DNA from: an uncultured Eubacteriales bacterium | GTDB lineage: Bacteria > Bacillota > Clostridia > Oscillospirales > Acutalibacteraceae | Length of the DNA: 30,293 nt | Direction: 5' to 3' | Assembly: GCA_934675165.1 (NCBI GenBank) | Contig: CAKUPP010000015.1 | Location: 1 to 30,293 of the forward strand | Shown here: piece after piece, positions 8,096-17,144 of the stretch | How positions within the stretch are numbered: position 1 is the stretch's first letter | How the letters are laid out: the number at the start of each line of letters is the position of its first letter | Translations under genes and position numbers: made by a program | Notes under the pieces: model-generated | What the model was told of the DNA's origin: nothing | What the model saw: the letters and a program-made list of their open reading frames with translations, nothing else | Databases searched by the model: none

Positions 8096-9340
8096 ATGAA
8101 CATAAAAAAAGGATTAACAAATTTTTTACCTATTAAAAAAATAGATTCATTCAAAAAACTCCTCCCTCAAAAAAGTCGAAATGATATTAAAACAATAATA
8201 CTTATCCTCTTTTCTTCTTTTTCATTTTTAATAATGTGGTCAAACAAAAACAACCTCTCCCCAGACAATCTTGCTTTGTGGGCAGAAACAAAGGCTCATT
8301 TACTAACATTTGGCGGAAATTTTCCATACACACTTGAAGGAGAAAAAATTTCTTCCAATAATATAAAAATAAACAGACGAAGTATTTTTGCACTAAGCGA
8401 TACAAATTTAGAAATATTAAATACTTCAGGAAAATCTATTAGAAAATCTCCACACAATTTCAGCAATCCAAAATTAAAATTAAATGGCCTGCGTGCTGTA
8501 GTTTATGATATTGGAGGTAAACACTTCAAAATAGAAAGCGTACCCAAAACAATTTTTGAAAAAGAAACTGAAAAAGAAATAATTGCAGCAGCCATATCAT
8601 GTACAGGAACTTATTCCATTGTAACTCGTTCAACAAGTCATTTATCTGAACTTAAAGTCTACAATAAACAAAACGTTGAAAAATACTGCTACTCTTTTTC
8701 AGATTACTACATAACAGATACCGATTTAAATATTTCTGGATCTCATGGCGTTATCTCTGGAATATCTGCCGAAAACGGGGAGATAATTTCGGAAATATAT
8801 TTGTTAGATTTTAAAAAAGAAACCCCACAAGAAAAATTTAGATTCGTAAATAATATGGTAACTGAAATTTCTGTTTTATCAAATGGCAATATTTTAGCAA
8901 TAGGAGACAAGTATACATCCTTTATAAATCCTAAGTCCAAAAAAGTTCAAAATTATTATTACAATGAAAAAATTCTAAAATTTTATGATATAAATAAATA
9001 TGACGGAATTTGTTTTTGCATATCGTCATCAATAAATGAAATAAACAACGACGAAATTATTTATCTGGACATCAATGGTAAAGAAATTATAAAATTTGAA
9101 ACATCTGAAAGTTTTAGCAGCATATCGCAAAGAAAAAATAAAATACTTTGCTTATCATTTAATAAAGTGATTTTATATGACATATCTGGAAAAAGCAATG
9201 AATATATAAATTCAATACATCATGCCAAGAAAATAATCCTACTTTCACATTCTAAAGCTTTGCTTTTAACATCACATACAATAAATAAAATTTCTATAAA
9301 AAAATTAAAAAAATTTGAACCTTCAAAAAGCGAAATTTAA
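8096..9340 (+). CDS. Membrane-anchored DUF5711-like protein with probable beta-propeller ectodomain
   Basis: A 414-residue protein with a basic N-terminus, one transmembrane segment around residues 33-50 (TIILILFSSFSFLIMW) and a long extracytoplasmic part rich in beta-strand repeats. Phrases such as ALSDTNLEILNTSGK, NGLRAVVYDIGGKHFKI and NGNILAIGDKY resemble the DUF5711 family of Clostridia, whose function is unknown. It starts 32 bases after truA with a weak ribosome site (AAGGATGTG) and ends the plus-strand train. Family assignment is from memory of the pattern, so moderate. Confidence 0.7.
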   Translation: MNIKKGLTNFLPIKKIDSFKKLLPQKSRNDIKTIILILFSSFSFLIMWSNKNNLSPDNLALWAETKAHLLTFGGNFPYTLEGEKISSNNIKINRRSIFALSDTNLEILNTSGKSIRKSPHNFSNPKLKLNGLRAVVYDIGGKHFKIESVPKTIFEKETEKEIIAAAISCTGTYSIVTRSTSHLSELKVYNKQNVEKYCYSFSDYYITDTDLNISGSHGVISGISAENGEIISEIYLLDFKKETPQEKFRFVNNMVTEISVLSNGNILAIGDKYTSFINPKSKKVQNYYYNEKILKFYDINKYDGICFCISSSINEINNDEIIYLDINGKEIIKFETSESFSSISQRKNKILCLSFNKVILYDISGKSNEYINSIHHAKKIILLSHSKALLLTSHTINKISIKKLKKFEPSKSEI

Positions 9341-9374
9341 TAACGCCAAGTTTTATCTCAACTCAAAAATCCAT

Positions 9375-9421
9375 AAAAAAGCAACCAACACCTATTAAAT
9401 AATCCAAGCAGTGTTGGTTGC
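9375..9421 (-). terminator. Rho-independent terminator for the minus-strand gene at 9458
   Basis: A perfect 11-bp stem, GCAACCAACAC (9381-9391) with GTGTTGGTTGC (9411-9421) and a 19-base loop, is followed on the minus strand by six T (9375-9380). It lies 36 bases past the stop of the minus-strand gene. On the plus strand the stem is followed by an AT-rich stretch without a clean T-run, so it may also slow transcripts leaving the DUF5711-like gene. Confidence 0.85.
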
Positions 9422-9457
9422 AATATTATATAAAAATTTTACTTGAAGCAAATTTTC

Positions 9458-10237
9458 TTAACTACCATTATTAAACTGATTCGGAAAATAATAAGATAAA
9501 TCTATGTCATTTAACCATGTGTTATTATAAATATAGATATATTTTAAATGAAACTTTTTTTCAAACGATTCTGTAGAATTATAACTTTTCGTAATATTAA
9601 ATCCATAAAAAAAATTTTTCAAAAATAAATTGCTAACTTCTATTTGGTACCCTTTATTGCCATTTGATTCAAACTTATTTTTCATTGTTTGTATGTATGT
9701 ATCAATTGTCTTTTTTTGATTTTCAACTTTCAAAACATATAATGTTGTTTTTTCATAATTATTTGATTCATTAAAAATATACATATCGCCATTTTTCTTT
9801 TCTGTTTTATCGGAGTACGTTGACAAATCTATTCCAAATTTCAGATAAAAGTCACCTATACTTCCATCTGCAAAAATAGGAATCATTACTTCGTTTGAAC
9901 TTTGATTTTGAGCACTCTTTTTTATTTTGCTATTTTGGGTTCTTTCATTATAGAAAACAGCACTGCAACCCGCTGTAAAAAAATTATTCGTAGGCGGAAT
10001 GGCAGTTATTTCTATATAATTACCGTCACAATTAGTAAAATCAGTAAAAATAACGCCAACAATTATTTCACTAAGTGGCTCTTTTCGCCAATTTTTATCA
10101 AATGTAGATAAGTAACTAACAATTTTGTCGTTCTCTTTTTTATGTAAATATAGGTTAACTGCAGCGGTAGTAATCCCCACACTCACAATACCTGCAACAA
10201 TAGACAAGGGTACAACCATTACTTGTTTTAAATTCAC
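9458..10237 (-). CDS. Membrane-anchored protein of unknown function
   Basis: I do not recognise this 259-residue protein. It starts MNLKQVMVVPLSIVAGIVSV, an uncleaved signal anchor of about 22 hydrophobic residues, then KKEND and a hydrophilic, Asn- and Tyr-rich extracytoplasmic part with no obvious repeat or catalytic motif. The GTG start at 10237 has AAAGG upstream; the nearby ATG is out of frame. The gene stands alone, facing the plus-strand train and closed by its own terminator. Composition is more AT-rich and Asn-rich than its neighbours, so it may be lineage-specific. Confidence 0.7.
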   Translation of the reverse strand: MNLKQVMVVPLSIVAGIVSVGITTAAVNLYLHKKENDKIVSYLSTFDKNWRKEPLSEIIVGVIFTDFTNCDGNYIEITAIPPTNNFFTAGCSAVFYNERTQNSKIKKSAQNQSSNEVMIPIFADGSIGDFYLKFGIDLSTYSDKTEKKNGDMYIFNESNNYEKTTLYVLKVENQKKTIDTYIQTMKNKFESNGNKGYQIEVSNLFLKNFFYGFNITKSYNSTESFEKKFHLKYIYIYNNTWLNDIDLSYYFPNQFNNGS

Positions 10238-10290
10238 AATAACATACCTTTCACAAAATATTTCTAACTCTTAATTAAATAACTTTAAAT

Positions 10291-11448
10291 TTAATCTTCT
10301 TTCACTATACTCTTATCCAGTCTTCTGATAACAGATAAAAGTTTATCTACTTCAAATCTAGTATTAAACACAGAAGGGCTAACTCTTATTGCACCAATTT
10401 GGGATGTACCTGCAAATTCATGTGCCAGTGGTGCACAGTGCAGTCCTGTCCTTACTTCTATTCCATTGAAATCTAAGATTTTTCCCACGTAATCACTTAC
10501 GTAATCTCCCACATTAAAACTAATAAGTGGAACAAAATTATCCCGATTTGGTCTTGGCATATATAATTTTACTGAAGGAATATTTTTTAAACTGTCATAT
10601 AAATAAAGTACAAGCTTCATTTCGTGCTCAAAAATATTTTCTATACCTCTGCTTTTTACAAATTCTATGCCTTTTCTAAGGCCACATATACCATAAATAT
10701 TTGGTGTACCACTTTCAAATTTTTGTGGCATTTTATCGGGTTGACACAATATCATGGAATCTGTACCAGTTCCACCTTCTATTATTGTATCTAATTTTTC
10801 AAATTTATCAGTTATAAGCATGCCTATACCCATAGGCCCATACAAACCTTTGTGTCCTGCCAAACACAAAAAATCTATGCCTGATTTTTTTACATCTATC
10901 GGTATTAAACCGGCTGATTGTGCTCCATCAACTAAAATTGGTATATCATAAGCATGTGCGAGTGCCGCTATGCGTTCAACAGGCATCCTAACACCCCATA
11001 CGTTAGACGCTTGTGTACAAACTATTAATTTTGTTTTTTCACTAATTGCATGCCTGAAAGAGTCAACAGTTTTATCGTTATCTCCAGGATAAATTTTGGC
11101 AACCGTATAACTTGCCCCTTGCTTTTCAAGTTTATTAAGTGGCCGCATAACTGCATTGTGTTCCATACATGATGTCACCACATTGTCTCCCGGTCTTACA
11201 AGACCTTTTATGACCATATTCAAAGCAGTTGTACAATTAAGTGTGAATGCAACATTATTTGGATTAGCAACACCAAACATTTCACCTGCAATTTCCCTGC
11301 ACTTCTCCATTTCCAAACCTGATTTTTTTGAAAGAGTATGGCCACTTCTCCCAGGGTTAGAACTGTTTTTAACACCAGCGCACACAGCACTGATAACAGA
11401 CATGGGTTTAGGATATGTTGTTGCCGAATTATCAAAATATATCATCAT
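10291..11448 (-). CDS. Class V aminotransferase-fold cysteine desulfurase (SufS/Csd-like)
   Basis: This PLP enzyme is expected to release sulfur from cysteine for iron-sulfur or thio-cofactor synthesis. It has DNSATTYPKP at the N-terminus, a His97 stacking on the cofactor (SCMEHNAV), Asp174 for the pyridine nitrogen (VDGAQSAG), the Schiff-base Lys200 (LAGHKGLYGP) and Cys338 in RTGLHCAPLAHE as the likely persulfide-forming residue. At 385 residues it is a little shorter than SufS. The ATG at 11448 is chosen because AGGAGG lies 5 bases upstream; a longer reading frame would swallow that ribosome site. No suf or isc scaffold gene is adjacent, so its acceptor is unknown. Confidence 0.85.
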   Translation of the reverse strand: MMIYFDNSATTYPKPMSVISAVCAGVKNSSNPGRSGHTLSKKSGLEMEKCREIAGEMFGVANPNNVAFTLNCTTALNMVIKGLVRPGDNVVTSCMEHNAVMRPLNKLEKQGASYTVAKIYPGDNDKTVDSFRHAISEKTKLIVCTQASNVWGVRMPVERIAALAHAYDIPILVDGAQSAGLIPIDVKKSGIDFLCLAGHKGLYGPMGIGMLITDKFEKLDTIIEGGTGTDSMILCQPDKMPQKFESGTPNIYGICGLRKGIEFVKSRGIENIFEHEMKLVLYLYDSLKNIPSVKLYMPRPNRDNFVPLISFNVGDYVSDYVGKILDFNGIEVRTGLHCAPLAHEFAGTSQIGAIRVSPSVFNTRFEVDKLLSVIRRLDKSIVKED

Positions 11449-11652
11449 ATCTACCTCCTGTTTTTTCATAAAATAATATTATTCACTTCGCAGAAAAAAA
11501 CAGCTTGACCTACTAATATTTTTTCCACTATATATATTATGAAAAACTGAATTTGAATGACAATATATTTAATCCACGGCAAGTAGTTTATCATTTTTCT
11601 AATCTTCAGAGGCATACCACGTTCAAAAGCAAAACTTTATCACTTTAAAACA

Positions 11653-12120
11653 TCACTTCAAAAGACATACAGCATAACTTGATATGCCCTTTTCTCCACC
11701 AGTAAAACCCAAACGCTCTTCGGTAGTAGCCTTTACGCTCACTTGAGATATATTTATTCCACATGCTTGCGAAATATTTCTTCTCATTGTTTCAATATAC
11801 AAAATCAATTTAGGTCGTTGCGCAACTATAGTAACATCAATATTTTCAATTTCATAATTATTTGAATGTAAAATTTCACAAACCTTTTCAAGAAGTTTAA
11901 TACTGCTAACACCACTGTAATTAGGATCTGTATCTGGAAAATATTTACCAATATCACCAAGTGCTGCCGCACCCAACAACGAATCCATTACAGCATGAAC
12001 AGCTACATCTGCATCAGAATGACCAAGTAAGCCCAACTCATGTGGAATTTCCACACCACCCAAAATTAATTTTCTACCTTTACAAAGCACATGCACATCA
12101 TATCCATGACCTATCCTCAT
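11653..12120 (-). CDS. ispF: 2-C-methyl-D-erythritol 2,4-cyclodiphosphate synthase IspF
   Basis: IspF makes the cyclic diphosphate intermediate of the non-mevalonate isoprenoid pathway. Metal ligands Asp8 and His10 lie in IGHGYDVH, the next ligand His in HSDADVAVHAVMD, and the family blocks GDIGKYFPDTDP and KATTEERLGFTGGEKG are intact. At 155 residues it is a stand-alone IspF, not an IspDF fusion. Its ATG lies 3 bases after the tatD stop with the ribosome site GAGG inside the tatD 3' end, so it is the last gene of the metG-tatD-ispF unit. Confidence 0.96.
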   Translation of the reverse strand: MRIGHGYDVHVLCKGRKLILGGVEIPHELGLLGHSDADVAVHAVMDSLLGAAALGDIGKYFPDTDPNYSGVSSIKLLEKVCEILHSNNYEIENIDVTIVAQRPKLILYIETMRRNISQACGINISQVSVKATTEERLGFTGGEKGISSYAVCLLK

Positions 12121-12123
12121 ATA

Positions 12124-12894
12124 TCAAACCTCTATTTCAAACAAATCGATTGCATTTTTCTTGGTAACTTTCAAAACTTCATATTTATCAATATTTTTTA
12201 TTTCTGAAATTTTTTGTGCAGTAAATTCTATATGTGTTGAATTACATCTTTCCCCTCTAAATGGAACTGGAGTCATATATGGAGCATCAGTTTCCAAAAC
12301 TATTTTCGAAAGATCTACATTTTCAACAACATCCACTATGTTTTTGGCATTTTTAAATGTAACTACTCCGCCAATTCCCAAATACATCCCTAAACCAATT
12401 ATTTCTTTGGCCATGTCTCGGCTTCCAGAAAAGCAATGTACAACACCACGTGGTTTATATTTCTTGAGTACACTCAGTGTATCACCATGTGCTTCTCTGT
12501 CATGAACTATCACAGGCAAATTACATTCAAGTGCAAATTTTACTTGATTTTCAAAAAGTTCTAATTGCTCAGTTTTTGTACTTTTACTATAGTGATAATC
12601 AAGTCCTATTTCACCTATAGCAACAATCTTTTCACACTCATTGATCATATTTTTCATCTCTAAAATATAATCAAATTTCATATCTGAAATATTCTCCGGG
12701 TGAACTCCCACAGCTGCGTATATATAAGAATATTTTTTTGCAATCAACACAGATTTTTTTGAAGATTCTATATTTGCAGCAGCGTTAACAACGGAAAATA
12801 TATTTTTATTTGGTAATTCACTTAACAACGTTTCTCTATCTTCATCAAAAGATTCATCATCATAATGAGCGTGAGTATCAAATATCATATTCAT
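12124..12894 (-). CDS. TatD family metal-dependent hydrolase (DNase)
   Basis: TatD-family TIM-barrel hydrolases act as metal-dependent nucleases, often 3'-5' exonucleases. Metal-binding blocks are FDTHAHYDD at the start, AIGEIGLDYH, PVIVHDREAHGD, GVVHCFSG and LETDAPYMTP. The ATG at 12894 is preferred because AAGGTGA lies 5 bases upstream; an earlier in-frame start would overlap that site. The gene begins 14 bases after metG, the frequent Firmicutes metG-tatD arrangement. Confidence 0.92.
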   Translation of the reverse strand: MNMIFDTHAHYDDESFDEDRETLLSELPNKNIFSVVNAAANIESSKKSVLIAKKYSYIYAAVGVHPENISDMKFDYILEMKNMINECEKIVAIGEIGLDYHYSKSTKTEQLELFENQVKFALECNLPVIVHDREAHGDTLSVLKKYKPRGVVHCFSGSRDMAKEIIGLGMYLGIGGVVTFKNAKNIVDVVENVDLSKIVLETDAPYMTPVPFRGERCNSTHIEFTAQKISEIKNIDKYEVLKVTKKNAIDLFEIEV

Positions 12895-12908
12895 TACAAT
12901 CACCTTAT

Positions 12909-14867
12909 TTACCTTATTTTACTACCTGGCTCCATCTCATCAACAAATATAACTTTAACATTCTTATCTGAGTTTTCAGCAGCCAATACCATCCCACTAC
13001 TTTCCACACCACAAAGCTTTACTGGCTTTAAATTTGATACAAATATCACATTCCTGTTTATAAGCTGCTCGGGAGAATAATACTGCGATATACCAGACAC
13101 CACAATTCTATTTTTTTCTCCATCATTTATTAAAAGCTTTAGAAGTTTTTTAGAATTTTTCACCAGCTCACATTCTTTAATCTTTGCAACAACTAATTTT
13201 ATTTTTGCAAAATCTTCTATATCTATAAGTCTAATTATGTTTTCATTTTGAATCTTTACTTTCGAATCTTCTTTAAAACTCGACTTTTTATTTGTATTTT
13301 CCAACAATTCACCTAATTCTTCAATTTCTTTTTTAATATCTATTCTGGGAAAAAGAATATCACCTTTCTTTACCGGCGTATCAGGGTTAAAATTTCCCCA
13401 ATTCTTTATACTCTCTAAAGTACAAAATTCTTGACTTACGCCTATTTGATGCTGTATTTTAACAGAAGTTTCTGGCATAATTGGAGAAATCATCACAGAA
13501 ATTATCCTAAGTGCCTCACGCAAATTACAAAGTACTGCCGCCAGTCTATCTGTTTTTTGTGAATCGTTTCCTAGTTTCCATGGCATAGTTTCATCTATAT
13601 ATTTATTACACTGAGAAATAAATAGCCATATTTCACTTAAAGCCGAAGAAAAATGATATATATCCATCTTCAATTCATATTTTTTTACAATATTCATTGC
13701 AGATACTATTAGCTCGTTATCAATATTACCTATCTTTTGTTCTTTAGGAATAACTCCACCAAAATATTTTGAAATCATAGTAACCGTTCTTGACAGAAGA
13801 TTGCCAAGATCATTAGCTAAATCAAAATTTATTCGTTTAATCAATGCTTCATCAGTAAAAAGTCCATCATTGCCAAAAGAAAATTCTCTAAGCAAAAAAT
13901 ATCTCAGAGCATCTACACCATATCGAGTCGCCAAAAGTTTAGGATCAATAACGTTGCCTCTAGACTTTGACATTTTGCTTCCATCACCATACAAAATCCA
14001 CCCATGCCCATAAACTTGTTTCGGAGGTGGCAACTCTAATGCCATTAAAATGGCAGGCCAAATTATAACATGAAATCTTGCTATTTCTTTGCCTACAAAG
14101 TGTACATCTGCAGGCCAATATTTTTTAAAATCACTATCATTATCAGTCCCATATCCTTGTGAAGTTATATAATTCGTAAGCGCATCTAACCAAACATAGA
14201 CAACGTGTTTTTTATCAAATTCCACGGGTATTCCCCAACTAAAACTTGTTCGACTCACACATAAATCTTCTAGTCCACCTTTAATAAATCGAACCATTTC
14301 ATTCTTGCAACTCTCTGGTTGAATAAACCGAGGATGCTTGTCATAATACTCCAACAATTTATCACCGTACTCAGATAGTTTAAAGAAATATGCTTCTTCC
14401 TCTGCCCATTGAACAACACGACCACAATCAGGGCATTTTCCGTCTTTAAGCTGACTATCTGTAAAAAAAGCTTCGCACGGAGTACAATACCACCCTTTAT
14501 ATTTTCCTTTATAAATTTTTCCTTTATCATAAAGTTGTTTAAAAATACTCTGGACTGATTTTTTATGCAACTCATCAGTTGTTCTTATAAACTTATTGTA
14601 TGATATATTAAGTGTTTCCCATAAACTTTTAAACTTTCCCGTAATTTCATCTACATATTGCTGTGGGGTTTTACCAATTTTGGATGCATTAATTTCTATT
14701 TTTTGACCATGCTCGTCTGTCCCGGTTAAAAACATAACATCGTACCCTTGCATGCGTCTATACCTAGCAACTGTATCTGCCGCAATTGTACAGTAACTGT
14801 GCCCCAAATGCGGATCTCCTGATGGGTAATATATGGGCGTTGTAACATAAAATTTTTTACCGGCCAT
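12909..14867 (-). CDS. metG: Methionyl-tRNA synthetase with C-terminal tRNA-binding domain
   Basis: This class I synthetase charges tRNA-Met. The HIGH-type motif is HLGH (20-23), the KMSKS loop is GSKMSKSRGN, and a four-cysteine zinc knuckle is visible in CTPCEAFF and CPDCGR. The last 110 or so residues (from IDIEDFAKIKLVVAKI) form the EMAPII/Trbp111-like tRNA-binding domain that dimerises the bacterial enzyme. The ATG at 14867 gives the family start AGKKFYVTTPIYYPSGDPHLG and 652 residues and sits behind GAGGAG; the frame continues upstream without a ribosome site. It heads metG-tatD-ispF. Confidence 0.96.
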   Translation of the reverse strand: MAGKKFYVTTPIYYPSGDPHLGHSYCTIAADTVARYRRMQGYDVMFLTGTDEHGQKIEINASKIGKTPQQYVDEITGKFKSLWETLNISYNKFIRTTDELHKKSVQSIFKQLYDKGKIYKGKYKGWYCTPCEAFFTDSQLKDGKCPDCGRVVQWAEEEAYFFKLSEYGDKLLEYYDKHPRFIQPESCKNEMVRFIKGGLEDLCVSRTSFSWGIPVEFDKKHVVYVWLDALTNYITSQGYGTDNDSDFKKYWPADVHFVGKEIARFHVIIWPAILMALELPPPKQVYGHGWILYGDGSKMSKSRGNVIDPKLLATRYGVDALRYFLLREFSFGNDGLFTDEALIKRINFDLANDLGNLLSRTVTMISKYFGGVIPKEQKIGNIDNELIVSAMNIVKKYELKMDIYHFSSALSEIWLFISQCNKYIDETMPWKLGNDSQKTDRLAAVLCNLREALRIISVMISPIMPETSVKIQHQIGVSQEFCTLESIKNWGNFNPDTPVKKGDILFPRIDIKKEIEELGELLENTNKKSSFKEDSKVKIQNENIIRLIDIEDFAKIKLVVAKIKECELVKNSKKLLKLLINDGEKNRIVVSGISQYYSPEQLINRNVIFVSNLKPVKLCGVESSGMVLAAENSDKNVKVIFVDEMEPGSKIR

Positions 14868-14904
14868 ATCATCATTCTCCTCTTTAATACTATAATTAAC
14901 CTGA

Positions 14905-14913
14905 ATTATATCA
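14905..14913 (-). promoter_or_regulatory. Extended -10 promoter for metG-tatD-ispF
   Basis: On the minus strand TGATATAAT lies about 38 bases before the metG start. There is no recognisable T-box or SAM riboswitch in the short leader, so the unit looks constitutively transcribed from an extended -10 promoter. The 255 bases between metG and the M18 gene hold only this and AT-rich sequence with a weak interrupted stem near 15060-15095. Confidence 0.55.
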
Positions 14914-15122
14914 TATTCAAAAAAATATCTGCTACATAAAATTAACACAAAACAACTCAAATTTCGTAATTAAAATAAACATATATCACAATCTACTGCA
15001 TTAAACATACAAATATTTCTTTTTTTTAAGCCAAAAGCTTTCTTATTTTTTCCCAAAACAATATTCCTCCGCCATAACAAGCAAGAGGAAATATTTAAAT
15101 TTTTATTACACTTTTTTATAAC

Positions 15123-16535
15123 TTACGATTCATCATAATTGCTAAAAAATGTCAATATCGCTTTATATGTCATATACAAATCAATCTTCGAAATTACTTC
15201 AAACGGTGCATGCATTGAAAGCACAGGGACGCCAACATCTATAACATCCATATTAAGATTAGCTATGTATTTTGCTATTGTTCCTCCACCACCATTATCA
15301 ACTATTCCCAATTCACTGCTTTGCCACAACACACCATTATCACTAAGAAGTTTACATATTTCACCAGTATACTCTGCAGAAGCATCAGAAGTTCCGTATT
15401 TACCTCCACTACCTGTATATTTTGTTAAAACTACTCCTCTGTTTATATAGGAACTGTTATTAAGATCGTAATTTGAAGAATATGTAGGATCAAACGCCGC
15501 ATTGACATCCGCAGATAAACACTTGCTTTTCGTAATAGCCTCTCGTGGAGAAACATCGTCCATATCGGCCAAATCGGATATAAAATACTCCAAAAATTTT
15601 GATTTCATTCCAGTATTTCCATCACTTCCGGTTTCTTCTTTATCTACAAAGAAAGAAATAGTGGTCTTTGCCGGGTTAGTGCAATTAAGTATTGCCTCCA
15701 AACACGAATATGCACAAGAACGATCGTCATGAGCATATCCCCCAATCATACTTCTATCAAGACCAACATCCCGAGCTTTGCCAGCTGGAACAAGTTTCAA
15801 ATCAGAAGCAACAAAATCTTCTTCCACCATGCCATATTTTTCATTGAGAAGTCTCAGTATGTTAAATTTTACAAGATCAAATCCTGAAGCTTCTTTATAT
15901 GGAAGGCTACCAAACATAACATTAAGATCTTCACCTCTTATTGCTTCTGACATTTTCTTATTAATTTGCTCATTTGCTAAATGGGGCAATAAATCGGTCA
16001 CACAAAAACAAGGTTCATCGTTGTTTTCTCCCAAAACTATTTCAACACTCGAACCGTCTCTCTTATAAACTAATCCGTGCAAAGCAAGCGGAATAGTAGT
16101 CCACTGATATTTTTTTATTCCACCATAGTAGTGAGTCTTTAGCATTGCCAAATTCCCAGATTCAAAAAGAGGATTAGGTTTTAAATCTAATCTAGGTGCG
16201 TCAATGTGAGCCACTGCCAATTTAGCACCGTTTTTTACTCCGTTTTTACCTATAACTGCAAGTACAATTGAACAATTTTTATTAATAAACACCACTTTGT
16301 CGCCTGCACTGTATTTTTTATTTTTATCAAACCAATAAAATCCATTTTCTAAAGCTTTACCCAATATATACAATACATTTTCACGTTCAGTTTTAGACCG
16401 ATTCAGGTAATTTTTATATTCTTCACTAAATTTTTCACTATCCGAAATCTCACAATCAGAAATCATTTTTGCACCATTTTCGCGCTTTAAAAACAATTTA
16501 TTTCTAAGTTTTTTTTCTTCTTCCAATTCTAACAT
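15123..16535 (-). CDS. M18 family metallo-aminopeptidase
   Basis: M18 peptidases are large self-compartmentalising dodecamers that remove N-terminal residues from cytosolic peptides. The two-zinc site can be followed: His in VAHIDAPRLDLKPNP, Asp in GGYAHDDRSCAY, the Glu pair in DKEETGSDG, Asp in SADVNAAFDP and His in LSMHAPFE. The 470-residue length is typical. The ATG at 16535 starts 2 bases after the lytic transglycosylase stop, with GGGAGAG inside that gene, so the pair is translationally coupled. Confidence 0.93.
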   Translation of the reverse strand: MLELEEEKKLRNKLFLKRENGAKMISDCEISDSEKFSEEYKNYLNRSKTERENVLYILGKALENGFYWFDKNKKYSAGDKVVFINKNCSIVLAVIGKNGVKNGAKLAVAHIDAPRLDLKPNPLFESGNLAMLKTHYYGGIKKYQWTTIPLALHGLVYKRDGSSVEIVLGENNDEPCFCVTDLLPHLANEQINKKMSEAIRGEDLNVMFGSLPYKEASGFDLVKFNILRLLNEKYGMVEEDFVASDLKLVPAGKARDVGLDRSMIGGYAHDDRSCAYSCLEAILNCTNPAKTTISFFVDKEETGSDGNTGMKSKFLEYFISDLADMDDVSPREAITKSKCLSADVNAAFDPTYSSNYDLNNSSYINRGVVLTKYTGSGGKYGTSDASAEYTGEICKLLSDNGVLWQSSELGIVDNGGGGTIAKYIANLNMDVIDVGVPVLSMHAPFEVISKIDLYMTYKAILTFFSNYDES

Positions 16536-16537
16536 TG

Positions 16538-17116
16538 CTACATCTCTCCCGATATATATATTCTTTTATAGTTTTTTTCAGCAATTTTAACCCGTCTGAC
16601 ATACTCTCTTGTTTCTTTGTACGGAATATAATTTAATGACCTTCTATCCAAAGAATTTTTATCATCCCTAAGCCAACGATTCACTGTTTTTATTCCTGCA
16701 TTATATGCACTTAAAACAACTCCCATATCTGAATATTTATTTTTTAAAATAGAAATAAACAACGTCCCGTACATTATGTTGATTTCAGGATCATTAAGCA
16801 TTTCAACACTTTCTTTGTCTTCTTTGCTGTAAAACTTCAACCAATCAAACGTATCTGGTGTAATTTGCATAAGCCCCACTGCACCTGCACAAGAATTAGC
16901 ATTTTTGTTAAAATTACTCTCGCATTTAATTATAGCATATATAAGAGACTTTTCAACATCATAGATTCTGGACGCTTTGTCAACAAATTCTTTGTATTTG
17001 ATCGGATAATAACACCTATAAATAAACTTATATGCAAACGAAACAGAAATCAAACATATCAAAAAAATCAAAACATACATAAATTTTATAATCTTTCGAT
17101 TTATCTTTACTGTAAT
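16538..17116 (-). CDS. Membrane-anchored lytic transglycosylase (Slt/GH23 type)
   Basis: This enzyme cleaves peptidoglycan between MurNAc and GlcNAc. After one N-terminal membrane anchor, the GH23 fold shows the catalytic Glu in KCESNFNKNA, then GAVGLMQITPDTFDWL, ILKNKYSDMGVVLSAYNAG and NYIPYKETREYVRRV. The first ATG (17080) has no ribosome site, while GGAGG at 17125-17129 lies exactly 8 bases before an in-frame ATT at 17116. Starting there adds ITVKINRKIIKF, giving the anchor the basic N-terminal region it otherwise lacks. I therefore annotate the ATT start, but the ATG at 17080 (180 residues) remains possible. It lies between the Sua5-type gene and the M18 gene. Confidence 0.85.
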   Translation of the reverse strand: MTVKINRKIIKFMYVLIFLICLISVSFAYKFIYRCYYPIKYKEFVDKASRIYDVEKSLIYAIIKCESNFNKNANSCAGAVGLMQITPDTFDWLKFYSKEDKESVEMLNDPEINIMYGTLFISILKNKYSDMGVVLSAYNAGIKTVNRWLRDDKNSLDRRSLNYIPYKETREYVRRVKIAEKNYKRIYISGEM

Positions 17117-17144
17117 CTTAAATTCCTCCGTTTAATAAAATATT

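Noticed and set aside
10291..11448. Naming the class V enzyme sufS or iscS
   Set aside because: No suf or isc partner genes are adjacent and the family contains several related groups; the specific symbol is not supported.
11505..11534. Plus-strand promoter (TTGACC, 18 bases, TATATA) between ispF and the cysteine desulfurase
   Set aside because: It would read antisense into ispF and no plus-strand gene follows; the AT-rich gap also gives a weak minus-strand TTCAAA-17-TATATA match, so chance is likely.
14868..15122. T-box or SAM riboswitch before metG
   Set aside because: The likely leader is only about 30 bases after the extended -10 and shows no specifier loop, T-box sequence or multi-stem fold.
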